The notes: generated by a model from the sequence alone, not told the origin. Shown: positions 47,683 through 59,793, counted from the first letter of the stretch. The stretch is 64,000 nucleotides of DNA from Serratia symbiotica (GCA_024160085.1 JAMDYG010000001.1:496001-560000), one strand, 5' to 3'. Numbers and translations are program-made.

Positions 47683-50150
47683 ATAAATGTAATCGAGATA
47701 GCAGAGCCGGTGAATAAGCGTCAATTGCACAAGTTTGGCAGCAGCAGCTTGGTGGATATGAAGTGTTATCTGCGTGTGGCTGGCATCATGGCAGAATATA
47801 GTCAACCGGACGACATGATGGTGGTGTCGGTTGCTGGTTGCTGACAGCACCACTAACCAATTGATTGTTTATCTAAAATTTAGCCAAAGTGATCGTCTCT
47901 CTGCGCATCAGATACAGCAAGCGCTGCGCCATTATCATAGCGAGTTGATCAGTGGTTTGTTGCCGCCTGAGAACGCAGAGCAGTTGATCACTGAATTTAC
48001 TCAGGATTTGGAACGTCTAGCGGCGTTGCTGGACGGTAAAATCACTGACACCTGCTATGCTGAAGTGGTTAGCCGCGGTGAAATTTGGTCAGCGCGTCTG
48101 ATGGCGTCAGTGTTCAATAAGCAGGATATGCTGGCAGGTATAGCTCGATGCGCGTGAATTCCTGTGTGCTGGGCGCTCTACACAACCGCAGGTGAAATAA
48201 GGGCCATTCTTATCCATTGCTGTAACAGTTATTGGCGCAGCATACGGGAAAACGTCTGGTAGTGACTGGCTTTATTTCACGTAACCACCACTCCGGTGAA
48301 ACTGTTTTATTGGGGCGTAACGGTAGTGACTATTCCACGATCCAAATTGGTGCATTGGCGGGTTGTAGTGCGTGTAACCATCTAGAGCGATGTGGCTGGG
48401 GTTATACAGCGCTGATCCACGCAAGGTGAAAGATGCCTTGCCTGCTGCTATTGTTGCGGTTGGACGAGGCTAGCGAGTTGGCTCGTCTAGCAATGCCGGT
48501 GCCACACACCCGCACCTTGCAGCCGGTTTATGGCAGTAATATCGATCTCTAACAGCGTTGCTGCTGTCAACTTGAGCAAGGTTCGACGCGTATTGAGCGC
48601 GTGCTGATTTCTGGCACGGATGCCAAGATTATTACTAGTCACGATAATGTCTGCCTGATCGAGCTGTGTATTGCCAGCCAACATGATTTCAAGCTGGCGC
48701 AACAAGAACTGGATTTGGTGTTTAAGCGCTCGTAGATCAAAACCGCTGGCGATAGGTATCAATCCAGACCGCAATCTGGTGCAGTTATGTTACACCTCTG
48801 AAGTAGCCAGCAGCGTCCTACGCATTTTGCAGGACGCTGCGCTACCGGGCAAGCGGCAATTGCGCGAAAGTTTGGCACTGGTGGTACTGGTGGCACTGGT
48901 GATGATGGTAGGTGCGGGCGTGAGTAAAAACCCACACTACACAGCCATCGCTTCTATCAGTAGTTGAAAGACCAGCCAGTCGAGTTTTTCTGGCAAGCGG
49001 AAGACGGCATCAGCCTGGTGGCAGTGTTAAGCTAGGGGCCGACCGGCTACTGATTCAGGGCTTGCACCAGAATTTGTTCCACGCTGAAAAACGTATCGGT
49101 TTGGTGTTGTTCGGCAAAGGCAATATCGGTTCACGCTGGTTAGAACTGTTTTCCCGTGAACAGAAGAACATTTCCGCCTGAAGCGGCTTTGATTTCAGTC
49201 TAGCGAGGACGGTGGATAGCTACCGTAGCCTACTGAACTACAGTGGGCTAGACGCTATAGCCGCCCGCTGGCGTTCTTCGAAGAAGCGCAGGAGCTGGAC
49301 GAAGAGTCGCTGTTCTTGTGGATGCGCGCGCACCTGTTTGATGATCTGGTGGTGCTTGACCTCACCGTCAGTGAGCACCTGGTTAAGCAATATCTGGATT
49401 TCGCCAGCTATGGTTTTCATGTTATTAGTGACAACAAGCTGGCCGGGCATCGGATGGGATGGTGGCACTTATCGCCAAATCCGCGATGCTTTCGGTCGCC
49501 ATCGGTTATATAATGCTATCATGGGAGCTTGCCTACCGGTCAACCATACAGTTCGCGATCTGCACGACAGCGGCGACAGCATTCTGACGATCAGCGGCAT
49601 TTTTTCCGGCACTCTGTCTTAGCTATTCCTACAGTACGATAGCACCGTGCCGTTCACAGAATTAGTCGATCAAGCTTGGCAGCAAGGGCTGACTAAACCA
49701 GACCCACGGGGGTCGATCTATCCTGTCAGGACGTAATACGCAAATTGGTGATCTTGGCGCGCGAAGCTGGCTATGGCATTGGGCCTAATCAGGTACGGGT
49801 CGAGTCGCTGGTACCAGCGGGCTGTGAGCAGGGTTCCATTAACCAGTTTTTTGATAACGGCGATGAACTTAACCAGCATATGCAGAGGCGTTTTGACACT
49901 GCTAGAGAAATAGGGCTAGTATTGCGTCATGTAGCACGTTTTGACGCTAACGGTAAGGCGCGGGTCGATTGTGGAAGCAGTGCGTCCTGAACACCCACTA
50001 GCTTCGCTGCTGCCACGCGACAACGTGTTCGCTATCGAAAAACGCTGGTATCGCGACAATCCGTTGGTGATCTGTGGGACGAGCACTAGCCGCGATGTGA
50101 CTGCTGGCGCGATCCAGTCAGACCTAAAGCGTCTGACGCAACTACTATAA
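47683..50150 (+). pseudogene. metL: metL (aspartokinase II / homoserine dehydrogenase II), broken
   Basis: Bifunctional first and third step of the homoserine branch. It follows metB by 2 bp as in the metBL operon. The expected ATG-AGT start has become ATA-AAT. Aspartokinase pieces (LHKFGSSSL, VAGIMAEYSQPDDMMVV, GKRLVVTGFISRNHHSGETV) and dehydrogenase pieces (IGLVLFGKGNIGSRWLELFS, LDFASYGFHVISDNKLAG, ISGIFSGTLS, VTAGAIQSDLKRL) occur in all three frames with many stops. Nearly full length, about 2.47 kb. Confidence 0.92.
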
Positions 50151-50157
50151 TTCTCTA

Positions 50158-50186
50158 GGGGCGCTTCATCGCGCCCCCGTTCTTTT
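50158..50186 (+). terminator. terminator after metL
   Basis: GGGGCGC-TTCATC-GCGCCCC followed by CGTTCTTTT. Intact although the operon it closes is dead. Confidence 0.8.
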
Positions 50187-50375
50187 CCTGCCAAATTAAT
50201 GACGGCTGTTTTCAGCATGAAATTCTTTCGCTTAGTGGGTGAAGATTAATCATCTTACTACTACTCCCATTTTCCTGTTGACTCTTTAGCTGACCTGCGG
50301 TAATTTATATATAGACGTCTAAACGTTTAGATGTTTATTGTGGTAATGCAATGATCGATAAGAAGCGGACAGGGT
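50187..50375. other. metF upstream region
   Basis: Non-coding. It holds the MET boxes described separately; a promoter overlapping them is expected but I cannot fix its hexamers. Confidence 0.5.
50313..50336. promoter_or_regulatory. MetJ operator, three MET boxes (metF)
   Basis: AGACGTCT-AAACGTTT-AGATGTTT: the first unit is a perfect MET box, the next two match at 6 of 8. They are 40 bp before the metF start codon. Confidence 0.82.
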
Positions 50376-50429
50376 ATGAGTTTTTATCACGCAAACCAGC
50401 GGGAAGCGCTTAATCAGAGTCTGAAGGCA
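50376..50429 (+). pseudogene. metF: metF 5' fragment (18 codons)
   Basis: [18 protein letters not shown] matches the start of methylenetetrahydrofolate reductase (MSFFHASQRDALNQSL in E. coli) with a purine RBS before it. After codon 18 the sequence becomes the inside of argE on the other strand, so about 280 codons are deleted. Confidence 0.82.
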
Positions 50430-50631
50430 CCGTATCACCGTAGCTGGCCAGCAGATTGAATTTATTGCGGGATCCCAGCACTGGTTGTACGTTGACGTGA
50501 AAACCCAAATCGACAAACCATCCAACCAGTAAGTTGATTAATGCTTCATTACTTTGATCGAGGGCGCTGATCGAAGGAGTTGCGATTAATGCCTGGTACA
50601 GATCAATAAATGGCGATAATTTCATCTTCAC
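50424..50631 (-). pseudogene. argE: argE 5' fragment (acetylornithine deacetylase)
   Basis: ArgE removes the acetyl group from N-acetylornithine. The first 65 or so residues are intact ([20 protein letters not shown], then [20 protein letters not shown]). A small deletion joins ASY to GDTVP, and the gene then runs into the metF fragment. More than 80% of the gene is missing. Divergent from argC. Confidence 0.88.
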
Positions 50632-50660
50632 TATTGACAGCCTTTGGTGGGGGTAGTATC

Positions 50661-50770
50661 AATTTTAATGCAATTTTAATGCAATTTTAATGCAATTTTA
50701 ATGCAATTTTAATGCAATTTTAATGCAATTTTAATGCAATTTTAATGCAATTTTAATGCAATTTTAATGC
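50661..50770. repeat. exact 10 x 11-bp tandem repeat
   Basis: AATTTTAATGC is repeated ten times without a single mismatch over 110 bp. It lies in the argE-argC divergent control region. Each junction gives the near-palindrome TGCAATTTTAATGCA. The eleven-base period keeps each unit on nearly the same helix face. Confidence 0.98.
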
Positions 50771-50927
50771 ATAAAATACATTAAATTAAGGCATAATAGA
50801 ACCCATAACCTGGAACTCAGATAGTTATAAAAACATCAATACTCGACTACTCTGTGGGTGAACTGCGCAACAACGCGGGTGTCCCCTTGAATACAATAAG
50901 ACATTAGCTAAAAAAGTGAACAGCCAC

Positions 50928-51816
50928 ATGTTAAATACGCTGATTGTTGGTGCCAGTAGTTATGCTGGAGTAGAGCTGACGGCTTACCTCATCGCCACCC
51001 ATGCATGAACATAACCGATTTAGCGGTTTCAGCGTAAAATACAGATGCAGAAAAATTGCTCTCCGATCTGCATCCTTAGTTGAAAGGAATTGTCGATCTC
51101 CCACTGCAGCCATTAGTTGATGTTGTGCAAGCGGCCAAAGGTATAGACGTGGTATTATTCCTCCACCCATGAAGTCAGTCACGATATCGCGCTAGTTTTT
51201 CTGGCGGCAAGCTGCGTGGTCTTCGATCTTTCCGCTGCCTTGATCTACTGGATTAGGCGGTGTACGGTTTAGCGGAATGGCAAAGTGAACAGATCAAACA
51301 GGCGCAATTGATCAAGCGCTACTAAACCTTAATCAATGTCCGGTAATCAACGCCACCAGTGATGTCAGCGGTGCTGGTCGCAAAGCCAACATCACCACCA
51401 GCTTCTGTGAGATAAGCAAGCCTACAACTGTATGGCGTTTTCAACCATCGTTACCACCCAGAAATCTCGCGCACCTTGGTGTACCGGTGATCTTCACACC
51501 ACATTTAGCTCACTTCCCGCGCGGTATTCTCGAAACCATTACCTGCCGTTTGAAGTCTGGCGTGGCTGCGCAGGATATGGCCCTCTCCTACCACGCTGCC
51601 TATGATGGCAAACCGCTGGTGCGGCTGTACGACCAAGGCATGCCAGCGTTAAAAGCGGTGATCCGCCTGCCGTTTTGCGACATCGGCTTTGCAGTGCAGG
51701 GCAAGCACCTGATCGCCACAGCGGCAGAAGACAACCTGCTGAAAGGCGTAGCCGCTCAGGCAGTACAATGCCTGAATATCCATTTCGGCTTCCCGGAAAC
51801 CCAGTCACTCTTTTAA
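50928..51816 (+). pseudogene. argC: argC (N-acetyl-glutamyl-phosphate reductase), broken
   Basis: Third step of arginine synthesis. The NADP-binding start MLNTLIVGASSYAGVELTAY is readable. A stop follows after codon 26, then fragments ([29 protein letters not shown]) in several frames. The last 110 codons are open ([20 protein letters not shown] to [10 protein letters not shown]). The segment with the catalytic Cys (PGCYPT in E. coli) is missing. Confidence 0.9.
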
Positions 51817-51842
51817 ACCAGTGTGAGTAAAACTATAAAACT

Positions 51843-52259
51843 ATGAACCTGTTAATTATCAAATTAGGTGGCATGTTATTAGGCAGAAGTACTGGATCGC
51901 CTGTATACCGCGTTGGATAGCTACCTTCAGAAGCGCATCAATACCCACTGATTATCGTGCACGGTGGTGGCTGCGTGGTGGATGATCTGATAAAACAGCT
52001 TTCCCTGCCCGTGGTGAAGAAAAATGGCCTACGGGTGACCACTATCGATCAGATCGACATTATTACCGGCTTGTTGGCTGGCACCGCCAATAAAACACTG
52101 TTGTCGTAGGCGATAAAACAGCGGATTAATGCAGTTGGCCTAAGCCTAGCAGATGGCGGCAGCGTCACAGTGACCCAACATGATGCGGCACTGGGCCATG
52201 TCGGCAAATATGCGGCCGAGCCGGGTTTACCAGCATTATTTAGAATTAAAAAGGAATAG
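51843..52259 (+). pseudogene. argB: argB (N-acetylglutamate kinase), internally deleted
   Basis: Second step of arginine synthesis. Pieces: [47 protein letters not shown], then stops. [11 protein letters not shown] is joined directly to the C-terminal LPALF, a deletion of about 100 codons. It follows argC by 26 bp. Confidence 0.88.
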
Positions 52260-52262
52260 ATC

Positions 52263-52860
52263 ATGCAAAACCAAGGCATCAAAAAAATCGTTCTGGCGTA
52301 CTCTGGCGGCTTAGATACCTTGGCTATCATTCCATGGCTGAAAGAAAATCATGGTGGTTGTGAAGTGGTGGCGTTTATCGCAGACATTGGCCAGGTGCGT
52401 AGCGATCTGGAAGGCATAGAGCACAAAGCCCTGTAATCCGGCTCCTCAGAGTGCTATGTGATTGATCTAAGAAAATAGTTTATCCGATATTACGTTTATC
52501 CCGTGTTGCAGACCGGCGCATTATATGAAGGTAGCTACTTGCTAGGTACCTCGATGGCACGCCCAATCATAGCCAAAGCCCAAGTTGAATTAGCGCTGAA
52601 AGTCGGTGCTGATGCGCTGTGCCACGGCGCAACGGGTAAAGAGGCAACGACCAAGTGCGTTTCGAAACCACCTACACCGTGCTAGCACCGCAGTTGAAAG
52701 TAGTCGCACCTTGGCGTGAGTGGAACCTGCGTTCTCGTGGGGCGTTGCTGAATTACCTGAAAGAGCGCCGCATTCCAACCATAGCATTGCTGGAGAAAAT
52801 CTACAGCCGTGATGAAAACGCTTGGCACATCTTGACGGAAGGCAGCGTATCAGGGGACGT
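52263..52860 (+). pseudogene. argG: argG (argininosuccinate synthase) 5' half, broken
   Basis: ArgG joins citrulline and aspartate. The ATP loop YSGGLDT is present near the start ([16 protein letters not shown]). Then stops and frameshifts interrupt [33 protein letters not shown], and an open stretch [20 protein letters not shown] to [11 protein letters not shown]. Homology ends there at about half the gene, and argH is absent. The whole argCBGH operon is dead. Confidence 0.88.
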
Positions 52861-53374
52861 TTTATTGAATGAGGTGAGAGAATGCGATAGCAGAGTTTTA
52901 TTAACAATGTGAGTTCGCCTAGCGCTTACTGAAGGTCTACTATGCGTAGGGTCTCATTAATGAGTTCAGTGCTACGAGAGAAGAGAAGTATCAACGGTGC
53001 AACACGTCAATGGTGTATCGTGGCGAAAGTTAAGGGGGAAATTAAAACGATTTATAACAGCCATACGGGGTGAGTCCCTTAAATGTGTTGCAGGGGCTTT
53101 GGCGTCACTTTTTAACCCGTTGCGAATATCGATGTGACTACAGTGCAGGTATTATCTTTTACCACAATAGCTCAGGAGATTATGTCACTGTAATTAGCAG
53201 TAATGATTATGGTATGGAAAATAACGTGTAGAACATTAACTAATCTTATGATTATCAAGATAATTTTTTATATTTTAGCTCTGTATCAATTTATTAAGAC
53301 TAGTGCTCTATAGTTCTAATCACTCATCGATATCTTATTTATTGCCATCAACTATCATGGATTAGAGGGATACA
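52861..53374. other. unassigned stretch between argG and oxyR
   Basis: Where the rest of argG and argH should be, I see no argH sequence. Two plus-strand patches look protein-like: INGATRQWCIVAKVKGEIKT near 52990-53070 and DYSAGIIFYHNSSGDYVTVI then SSNDYGMENNV near 53135-53230. I cannot place either in a family. Possibly inserted foreign sequence or a lost gene's remains. Confidence 0.4.
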
Positions 53375-53823
53375 ATGAATGTTCGTGATTTAGAGTACTT
53401 ATAGTCGCTTTGGCTGAGCATCAGCACTTCCGCCGTGCCGCCGATTCATGCTATGTCAGCCAGCCCACTCTCAGCGGACAAATACGCAAACTTGAAGACG
53501 AGCTGGGGCTGATGCTGCTCGAACGTACCAGCCGCAAAGTGTTATTTACCCAAGCAGGCTTGTTGCTAGTGGAACAGGCGCGTACCGTGCTACGTGAAGT
53601 CAAAGTCTTGAAGGAGATGGCCAGCTAGTGCTGGCCGTGCCGCAGCAGCGGGAGCGTGATGGTATCTGCTATCTGGACTGCTACAAACCTGAACCTAAGC
53701 GCACCATTTCCTTGGCGTACCCGCCCAGGTTCCCCATTGCACAGCCGTTATGAACAATTGGCTGAGGCGATCTGCGAACACATGCGGAACTATATCAGCA
53801 ACGGGTCAAAACAGTCGGTTTAA
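53375..53823 (+). pseudogene. oxyR: oxyR (peroxide sensor), internally deleted
   Basis: OxyR is the LysR-type activator of peroxide defence. A frameshift after MNVRDLEYL is followed by the helix-turn-helix part (EHQHFRRAADSCYVSQPTLS to VLREVKVLKEMAS). The sequence then jumps to the extreme C-terminus (RDGICYLDCYKPEPKRTISL, LAEAICEHM, KQSV). The regulatory domain with both redox cysteines is gone. About 450 bp remain of 918. Confidence 0.9.
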
Positions 53824-54292
53824 GCCGTTTAGCGCGGCGCCTCGGTATGCTTTGGCCATGGTTAGATAGTTGAAAAGGTAGTATTAACGAAATATTCGAG
53901 AGTATTGCCTTCACCTTTCTATTCCATAATCGATCGCTTGGCCGATATGCATGATCTCTGCCGCACGTTCGCCAAAGCAATGGATACCAAGGATTTCCAG
54001 GGTGTCACGATGGAACAGGATCTTCAGGCAGCCAACGTTCATCCTGGTGATTTATGCGCGTGCCAGATGTTTGAACTAGGCACGGCCCACTTCGTATGGC
54101 ACCTTTATTGCCATTAGTTCTTGCTCTGTTTTGCCGACGAAGCTAATTTACGGAATGGTATAGATACCAGTTGGAATATCTTCGATCAAATGGCGCCTTA
54201 CGGGTGCCCTGTTTCACTTGCCCCATAGCGGCACCTTCAATACCAGGGCCAGAACCAATTACAATAGCATCAAATTGATAATGTTGTTGCAT
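53806..54292 (-). pseudogene. sthA: sthA (soluble pyridine nucleotide transhydrogenase) remnant
   Basis: SthA reoxidises NADPH. The first 29 codons ([23 protein letters not shown] motif) are joined to the last 130 or so codons. These are [54 protein letters not shown], ending AALNGLNRLF. Several stops lie inside and about 300 codons are deleted. It is convergent with oxyR and overlaps its 3' end by 18 bp. Confidence 0.88.
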
Positions 54293-54503
54293 GCAGGAAA
54301 GCCCTATTTTTATACAAAATTATAATGTTATCCTAACATCATAGCGTTATATGACCCAATCACCATCAGGCTTTTTGGGGTAGAACATAGTCGGTTTAGG
54401 TCGGAACTGTAGTTGAGCGTATTAGTATAATGCTATTGCAATAAAATTTGCTTTATTGCCGAGTTTAAGGCGTTAGACTGATGTAATGTAACTTACTCTG
54501 GAT

Positions 54504-55142
54504 ATGCATATGGGCGTCAGAGCACAACAAAAAGAGCGGACGCGTCGATCTCTGATCGAGGCCGCATTCAGCCAATTAAGCGCCGAACGTAGCTTTGCCA
54601 GCCTAAGCCTGCGGGAAGTTTCACGCGAAGCGGGGATCGCGCCTACCTCGTTCTATCGCCACTTCCGTAATGTGGATGAGTTAGGACTGACCATGGTCGA
54701 TGAAAGTGGCCTAATGTTGCGTCAGTTAATGCGTCAGGCGCGCCAGCGCATCGCCAAGGGCGGCAGTGTGATCCGTACTTCCGTCTCCACCTTTATGGAG
54801 TTTATCGGCGACAACCCTAATGCATTCTGCTTGCTGCTGCGTGAACGTTCTGGCACCTCCTCTGCATTTCGTGCGGCGGTAGCACGAGAGATCCAGCATT
54901 TTATCGCCGAACTGGCGGATTATCTTGAGCTGGAAAACCACATGCCGCGCAGCTTTACCGAAGCGCAGGCGAAAGCCATGGTGACTATCGTGTTCAGCGC
55001 TGGCGCAGAAGCGATGGATATTGATCTTGAAAAACGGCGACAGTTAGAAGAACGGTTAGTGCTGCAATTACGGATGATTTCCAAAGGTGCTTATTACTGG
55101 TATCATCGTGAGCAAGAAAAAGCTCCTGTGTTCCACGTGTAA
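54504..55142 (+). CDS. fabR: unsaturated fatty acid synthesis repressor FabR
   Basis: FabR is a TetR-family repressor of fabA and fabB that senses the unsaturated acyl-ACP/CoA ratio. It has 212 residues from the first ATG; a second ATG two codons on ([13 protein letters not shown]) is the likelier start by comparison with E. coli. The helix-turn-helix ([20 protein letters not shown]) and ligand domain are intact. [12 protein letters not shown] has Cys in place of Arg. A tail of a few residues is shorter than in E. coli. Followed by yijD. Confidence 0.94.
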   Translation: MHMGVRAQQKERTRRSLIEAAFSQLSAERSFASLSLREVSREAGIAPTSFYRHFRNVDELGLTMVDESGLMLRQLMRQARQRIAKGGSVIRTSVSTFMEFIGDNPNAFCLLLRERSGTSSAFRAAVAREIQHFIAELADYLELENHMPRSFTEAQAKAMVTIVFSAGAEAMDIDLEKRRQLEERLVLQLRMISKGAYYWYHREQEKAPVFHV

Positions 55143-55156
55143 ATAAAAAGGTAAAA

Positions 55157-55531
55157 GTGATAGAAAAACCCGGGCGAGAGAATGGCACCTTACTGCTAAC
55201 GTTGATTGCCGGCTTTTCGATCAACGGTTCGTCCGCCGCCTTGTTTAGCTCGGTTGTACCGTCTTTTTCAGTCTTCCCGATAATTGCACTGTTGCTGGCA
55301 GTTTACTGCTCGCATCAACGTTATCTGAATCACGTCATGCTAGATGGCACGCCGAAGCTGGCTGCTGCTTATTTCCTGCTGGGGCTGCTGCTGTACAGTG
55401 TCACTATGCGTGTGGAGCACCCGCAAATTGGCTCCAATTTCTTGCCGTCTATCCCCTGCGTGGCGCAGGTGTTTTGGATAGGATTCAAACTTAAGGCGTG
55501 CAAGGCGCTGAATGAAAATGCCCAAGAGTGA
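55157..55531 (+). CDS. yijD: YijD family inner membrane protein
   Basis: Conserved membrane protein of unknown function next to fabR in enterobacteria. The start is GTG ([19 protein letters not shown]), 124 residues against 119 in E. coli. Four hydrophobic segments: [43 protein letters not shown] and [11 protein letters not shown]. It carries one extra residue near VVPSFSVFP. It looks intact; the job cannot be told from sequence. Confidence 0.88.
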   Translation: MIEKPGRENGTLLLTLIAGFSINGSSAALFSSVVPSFSVFPIIALLLAVYCSHQRYLNHVMLDGTPKLAAAYFLLGLLLYSVTMRVEHPQIGSNFLPSIPCVAQVFWIGFKLKACKALNENAQE

Positions 55532-55568
55532 TAAATCAGAGGGGTGCCGCATTGGCGCCTCGGTTATA

Positions 55569-56672
55569 TTAGCTGCGTTTTTCTAGCAGTACGCCGCATT
55601 CCATATAGTGGGTATACGGGAATTGGTCGAACAGCGCTAGGCAGCTGATCTGGTGTGTTTCCTGCAACGTTGCCAGATTGGCGCACAGTGTTTTCGGATT
55701 GCATGAGATATACAAAATGTGCGGATAAGCCTGCACCATTTTTATCGTATCGTCATCCAGCCCACTTCGTGGCGGATCGACAAAAATCGTCTTGCAGTTG
55801 TAGTCGCTTAGATCGATGCCCTTTAGCCGATTAAACTCGCGCACTCCATTCATCGCCTGCGTAAAGTCTTCCGCCGCCATACGGATAATTTGCACGTTGT
55901 CAATTTGGTTAGCCGAGATGTTGTACTGCGCCGCTGCAACGGACGGCTTGGCTATCTCGGTAGCCAATACCCGTTCGAAGTTGCGTGCCAACGCCAGTGA
56001 GAAGTTACCGTTGCCGCAGTACAGTTCCAGCAGATTGCCTTTTGAATCTGCGGTTACCTTCAACGCCCACTCCAGCATTTGCACGTTTATCGCCGCATTG
56101 GGCTGGGTGAAGCTATTTTCCACCTGGCGGTAGATTATATCGCGGCCAGCGATTGGCAGAACTTCGTCTACAAAGTCTTGATCGAGCATGATTTTCATCT
56201 TCGATGCGCGGCCAATTAGTTGCAGGTCAAAACCCTGGGCGTGCAGATCGTCGCGAAGCTGTTCGGCGTTTCGTTGCCAGGCTTCGTCCAGCTTGCAGTG
56301 ATACAACAGCGAAGCGATGATTTTGCCGCTTTGCGTCGACAGATAATCGATCTGGAACAGCTTATGGCGCAGCACCGGGTTCAGCTTGATGGCAGCATTC
56401 AGCGCTCCCATCAGGCAGTTGATCAACTTGCTGGCAGCTGGGAACTGATCGACGCGCAAGCGCTGCTTAGTTTGCTGATCGAACATGATGTGGTACATCT
56501 CATCTGCATCATGCCAGATACGGAATTCGGCACGCATACGGTAATGGTTCACTGGTGAGTGGAACACCTCCGGTTCAGGTGCCGTGAATGGTGCCAGCAA
56601 TGCCTTTAGCCGGGTGGTTTTCTCCGCTAGTTGATCATCGTAACGTTCAATAGGCAAATTATCGGGCGTCAT
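55569..56672 (-). CDS. trmA: tRNA (uracil-5-)-methyltransferase TrmA
   Basis: TrmA makes the near-universal m5U54 (T) in tRNA. The ATG giving [20 protein letters not shown], with GAGAAG before it, yields 367 residues (366 in E. coli). Motifs [22 protein letters not shown] (SAM site), DPPRSGLD, the nucleophile in ISCNPKTL and the general base in MECGVLL are intact. btuB, usually between trmA and murI, is absent. Confidence 0.96.
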   Translation of the reverse strand: MTPDNLPIERYDDQLAEKTTRLKALLAPFTAPEPEVFHSPVNHYRMRAEFRIWHDADEMYHIMFDQQTKQRLRVDQFPAASKLINCLMGALNAAIKLNPVLRHKLFQIDYLSTQSGKIIASLLYHCKLDEAWQRNAEQLRDDLHAQGFDLQLIGRASKMKIMLDQDFVDEVLPIAGRDIIYRQVENSFTQPNAAINVQMLEWALKVTADSKGNLLELYCGNGNFSLALARNFERVLATEIAKPSVAAAQYNISANQIDNVQIIRMAAEDFTQAMNGVREFNRLKGIDLSDYNCKTIFVDPPRSGLDDDTIKMVQAYPHILYISCNPKTLCANLATLQETHQISCLALFDQFPYTHYMECGVLLEKRS

Positions 56673-56949
56673 GATTTTCTTCTCATCAAGCAAAATTGAT
56701 CAGCAGGGATTGTAGGGAATCAACCAATGAAGTCCAGTTTTGTTGCGTTTATTCTGTATGAGACTGTGTGCAGTCATCGTCCCGAGCTGGTTGCTTCCTT
56801 GCTGGCACTAACTTCTGGCGTCACTCGTAATGATTGAGAACTCGGCAGTGTTAGCCTATAGGATGTCGCAGTTTGGTATCTGGTCACATCTCACCTGATA
56901 GTTCGTGATAGAATTGCTAACCCATTTGATAAAAATCATGAGACGGCTT
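56673..56949. other. trmA-murI divergent spacer without btuB
   Basis: In E. coli and relatives btuB (vitamin B12 outer-membrane receptor) lies here. Only about 280 bp remain and I can read neither BtuB sequence nor a cobalamin riboswitch in it. Confidence 0.5.
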
Positions 56950-57813
56950 ATGGCTACGTTACGCCAGGAAGGGAATACTACCTCACAGGAAGCGATACTT
57001 TCTAGTATTACCGCAACTCCCCGCCCGACAGTGCTGGTATTTGACTCTGGCGTTGGTGGGTTATCGGTGTATCAGGAGGTTCGGCAACTGCTGCCTGATC
57101 TCCACTATATATATACCTTTGATAACATGGCGTTCCCTTATGGAGAGAAATCTGAAGAGTTTATTGTTGAACGTGTGCTGGAAATTACCAGCGCGGTGCA
57201 ACAACGCCATCCTATGGTAATGGTGATTATCGCCTGTAATACCGCTAGTACCATTTCCCTATCGGCATTGCGCGAACGCTTCAGTTTCCCGGTTGTGGGT
57301 GTTGTGCCTGCCATCAAACCCGCCGCCCGTTTTACCGCCAACGGTATCGTTGGCTTGCTGGCTACGCGAGGCACTGTTCAACGCAGTTATATCCACGAAT
57401 TGATCGCCCGCTTCGCTACTGACTGCAAAATCGAACTGCTGGGTTCTTCTGAATTGGTGGAATTGGCGGAAGCTAAGCTGCATGGTGAAACCGTACCGCT
57501 GATAACATTGAAGAAGATCCTGCATCCGTGGCTGAATATGAGCGAACCGCCGGATACCGTGGTGCTGGGTTGTACCCATTTCTCATTATTAGCAGAAGAA
57601 CTGACACTTGTACTGAATGAAGGTACCCGGCTGGTGGATTCTGGTGCAGCTATTGCCCGTCGCACTGCCTGGCTTATTTCGACGCAGGAAAATTTATTAT
57701 CGACTCAAGAAGACAATCTAGCGTATTGCATGGCACTAGATGAAAATACTGATGCTTTATTGCCCATTTTACAGAGATATGGTTTCAAAACATTGGAGGC
57801 ACTGCCGCTTTAG
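56950..57813 (+). CDS. murI: glutamate racemase
   Basis: MurI makes D-glutamate for peptidoglycan. The ATG giving MATLRQEGN yields 287 residues (285 in E. coli); an upstream ATG would add 15 unconserved residues. The two catalytic cysteines are in ACNTAST and LGCTHF, with the [13 protein letters not shown] and PYGEKSEEF segments intact. The variable region before the C-terminus ([13 protein letters not shown]) differs from E. coli. It lies just upstream of the rRNA operon. Confidence 0.96.
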   Translation: MATLRQEGNTTSQEAILSSITATPRPTVLVFDSGVGGLSVYQEVRQLLPDLHYIYTFDNMAFPYGEKSEEFIVERVLEITSAVQQRHPMVMVIIACNTASTISLSALRERFSFPVVGVVPAIKPAARFTANGIVGLLATRGTVQRSYIHELIARFATDCKIELLGSSELVELAEAKLHGETVPLITLKKILHPWLNMSEPPDTVVLGCTHFSLLAEELTLVLNEGTRLVDSGAAIARRTAWLISTQENLLSTQEDNLAYCMALDENTDALLPILQRYGFKTLEALPL

Positions 57814-57839
57814 CAGGTTTTTGGTTAAACATTAAACAG

Positions 57840-58019
57840 TTGATAAAATTTTAAAAAATACCTGTTGCGTTCTGTCGAGAACGCCCTACAATGCTCCCCC
57901 ACTAGCCCGGTCGGATAAGCAAAAGTCAAAATAATGGTTTGACTCTTCATAGGGAAGGCGTAGTATACGCCACCTCAAGTTTGCCGCCGTGCTGCGGTCA
58001 ATTTACTGTTCTTTAATAA
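57840..58019 (+). promoter_or_regulatory. rRNA operon promoters P1 and P2 with boxA
   Basis: P1: TTGCGT (57865-57870), 16 bp, TACAAT (57887-57892), preceded by the A+T-rich UP-like segment GATAAAATTTTAAAAAATA. P2: TTGACT (57939-57944), 16 bp, TAGTAT (57961-57966). boxA-like TGTTCTTTAATA at 58007-58018 sits where Nus factors load. Fis sites were not judged. Confidence 0.8.
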
Positions 58020-58174
58020 TTTATCAGACAATCTGTGTGGGCACTCCACAAGACGATATCACGTCCTACTATTGGGACGAAAAAATATAAAGTCTTGAAG
58101 AATGACTATCTGAAGTAACATTCATGTAGTAAATCTTTGAGCAGCGCTTCACAAGTTGAAGCGTATCAAGCTTT

Positions 58175-59712
<1,538 letters not shown>

Positions 59713-59793
59713 TCCTTATCGATAAGATATTGATTTGTGTGGTGTGCTCACACAGATTGTCTGATGAAAGTAGCGAGTAGAGAATACCTTAAT

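Noticed and set aside
50661-50770. CRISPR array
   Set aside because: The units are 11 bp and contiguous with no spacers, and no cas gene lies nearby. It is a simple tandem repeat.
50661-50800. ArgR operator (ARG boxes) within the repeat
   Set aside because: Compared with TGAATnnnnATTCA the repeat junction and the adjacent AATGCATAAAATACATTA miss several core positions, so I do not call ARG boxes.
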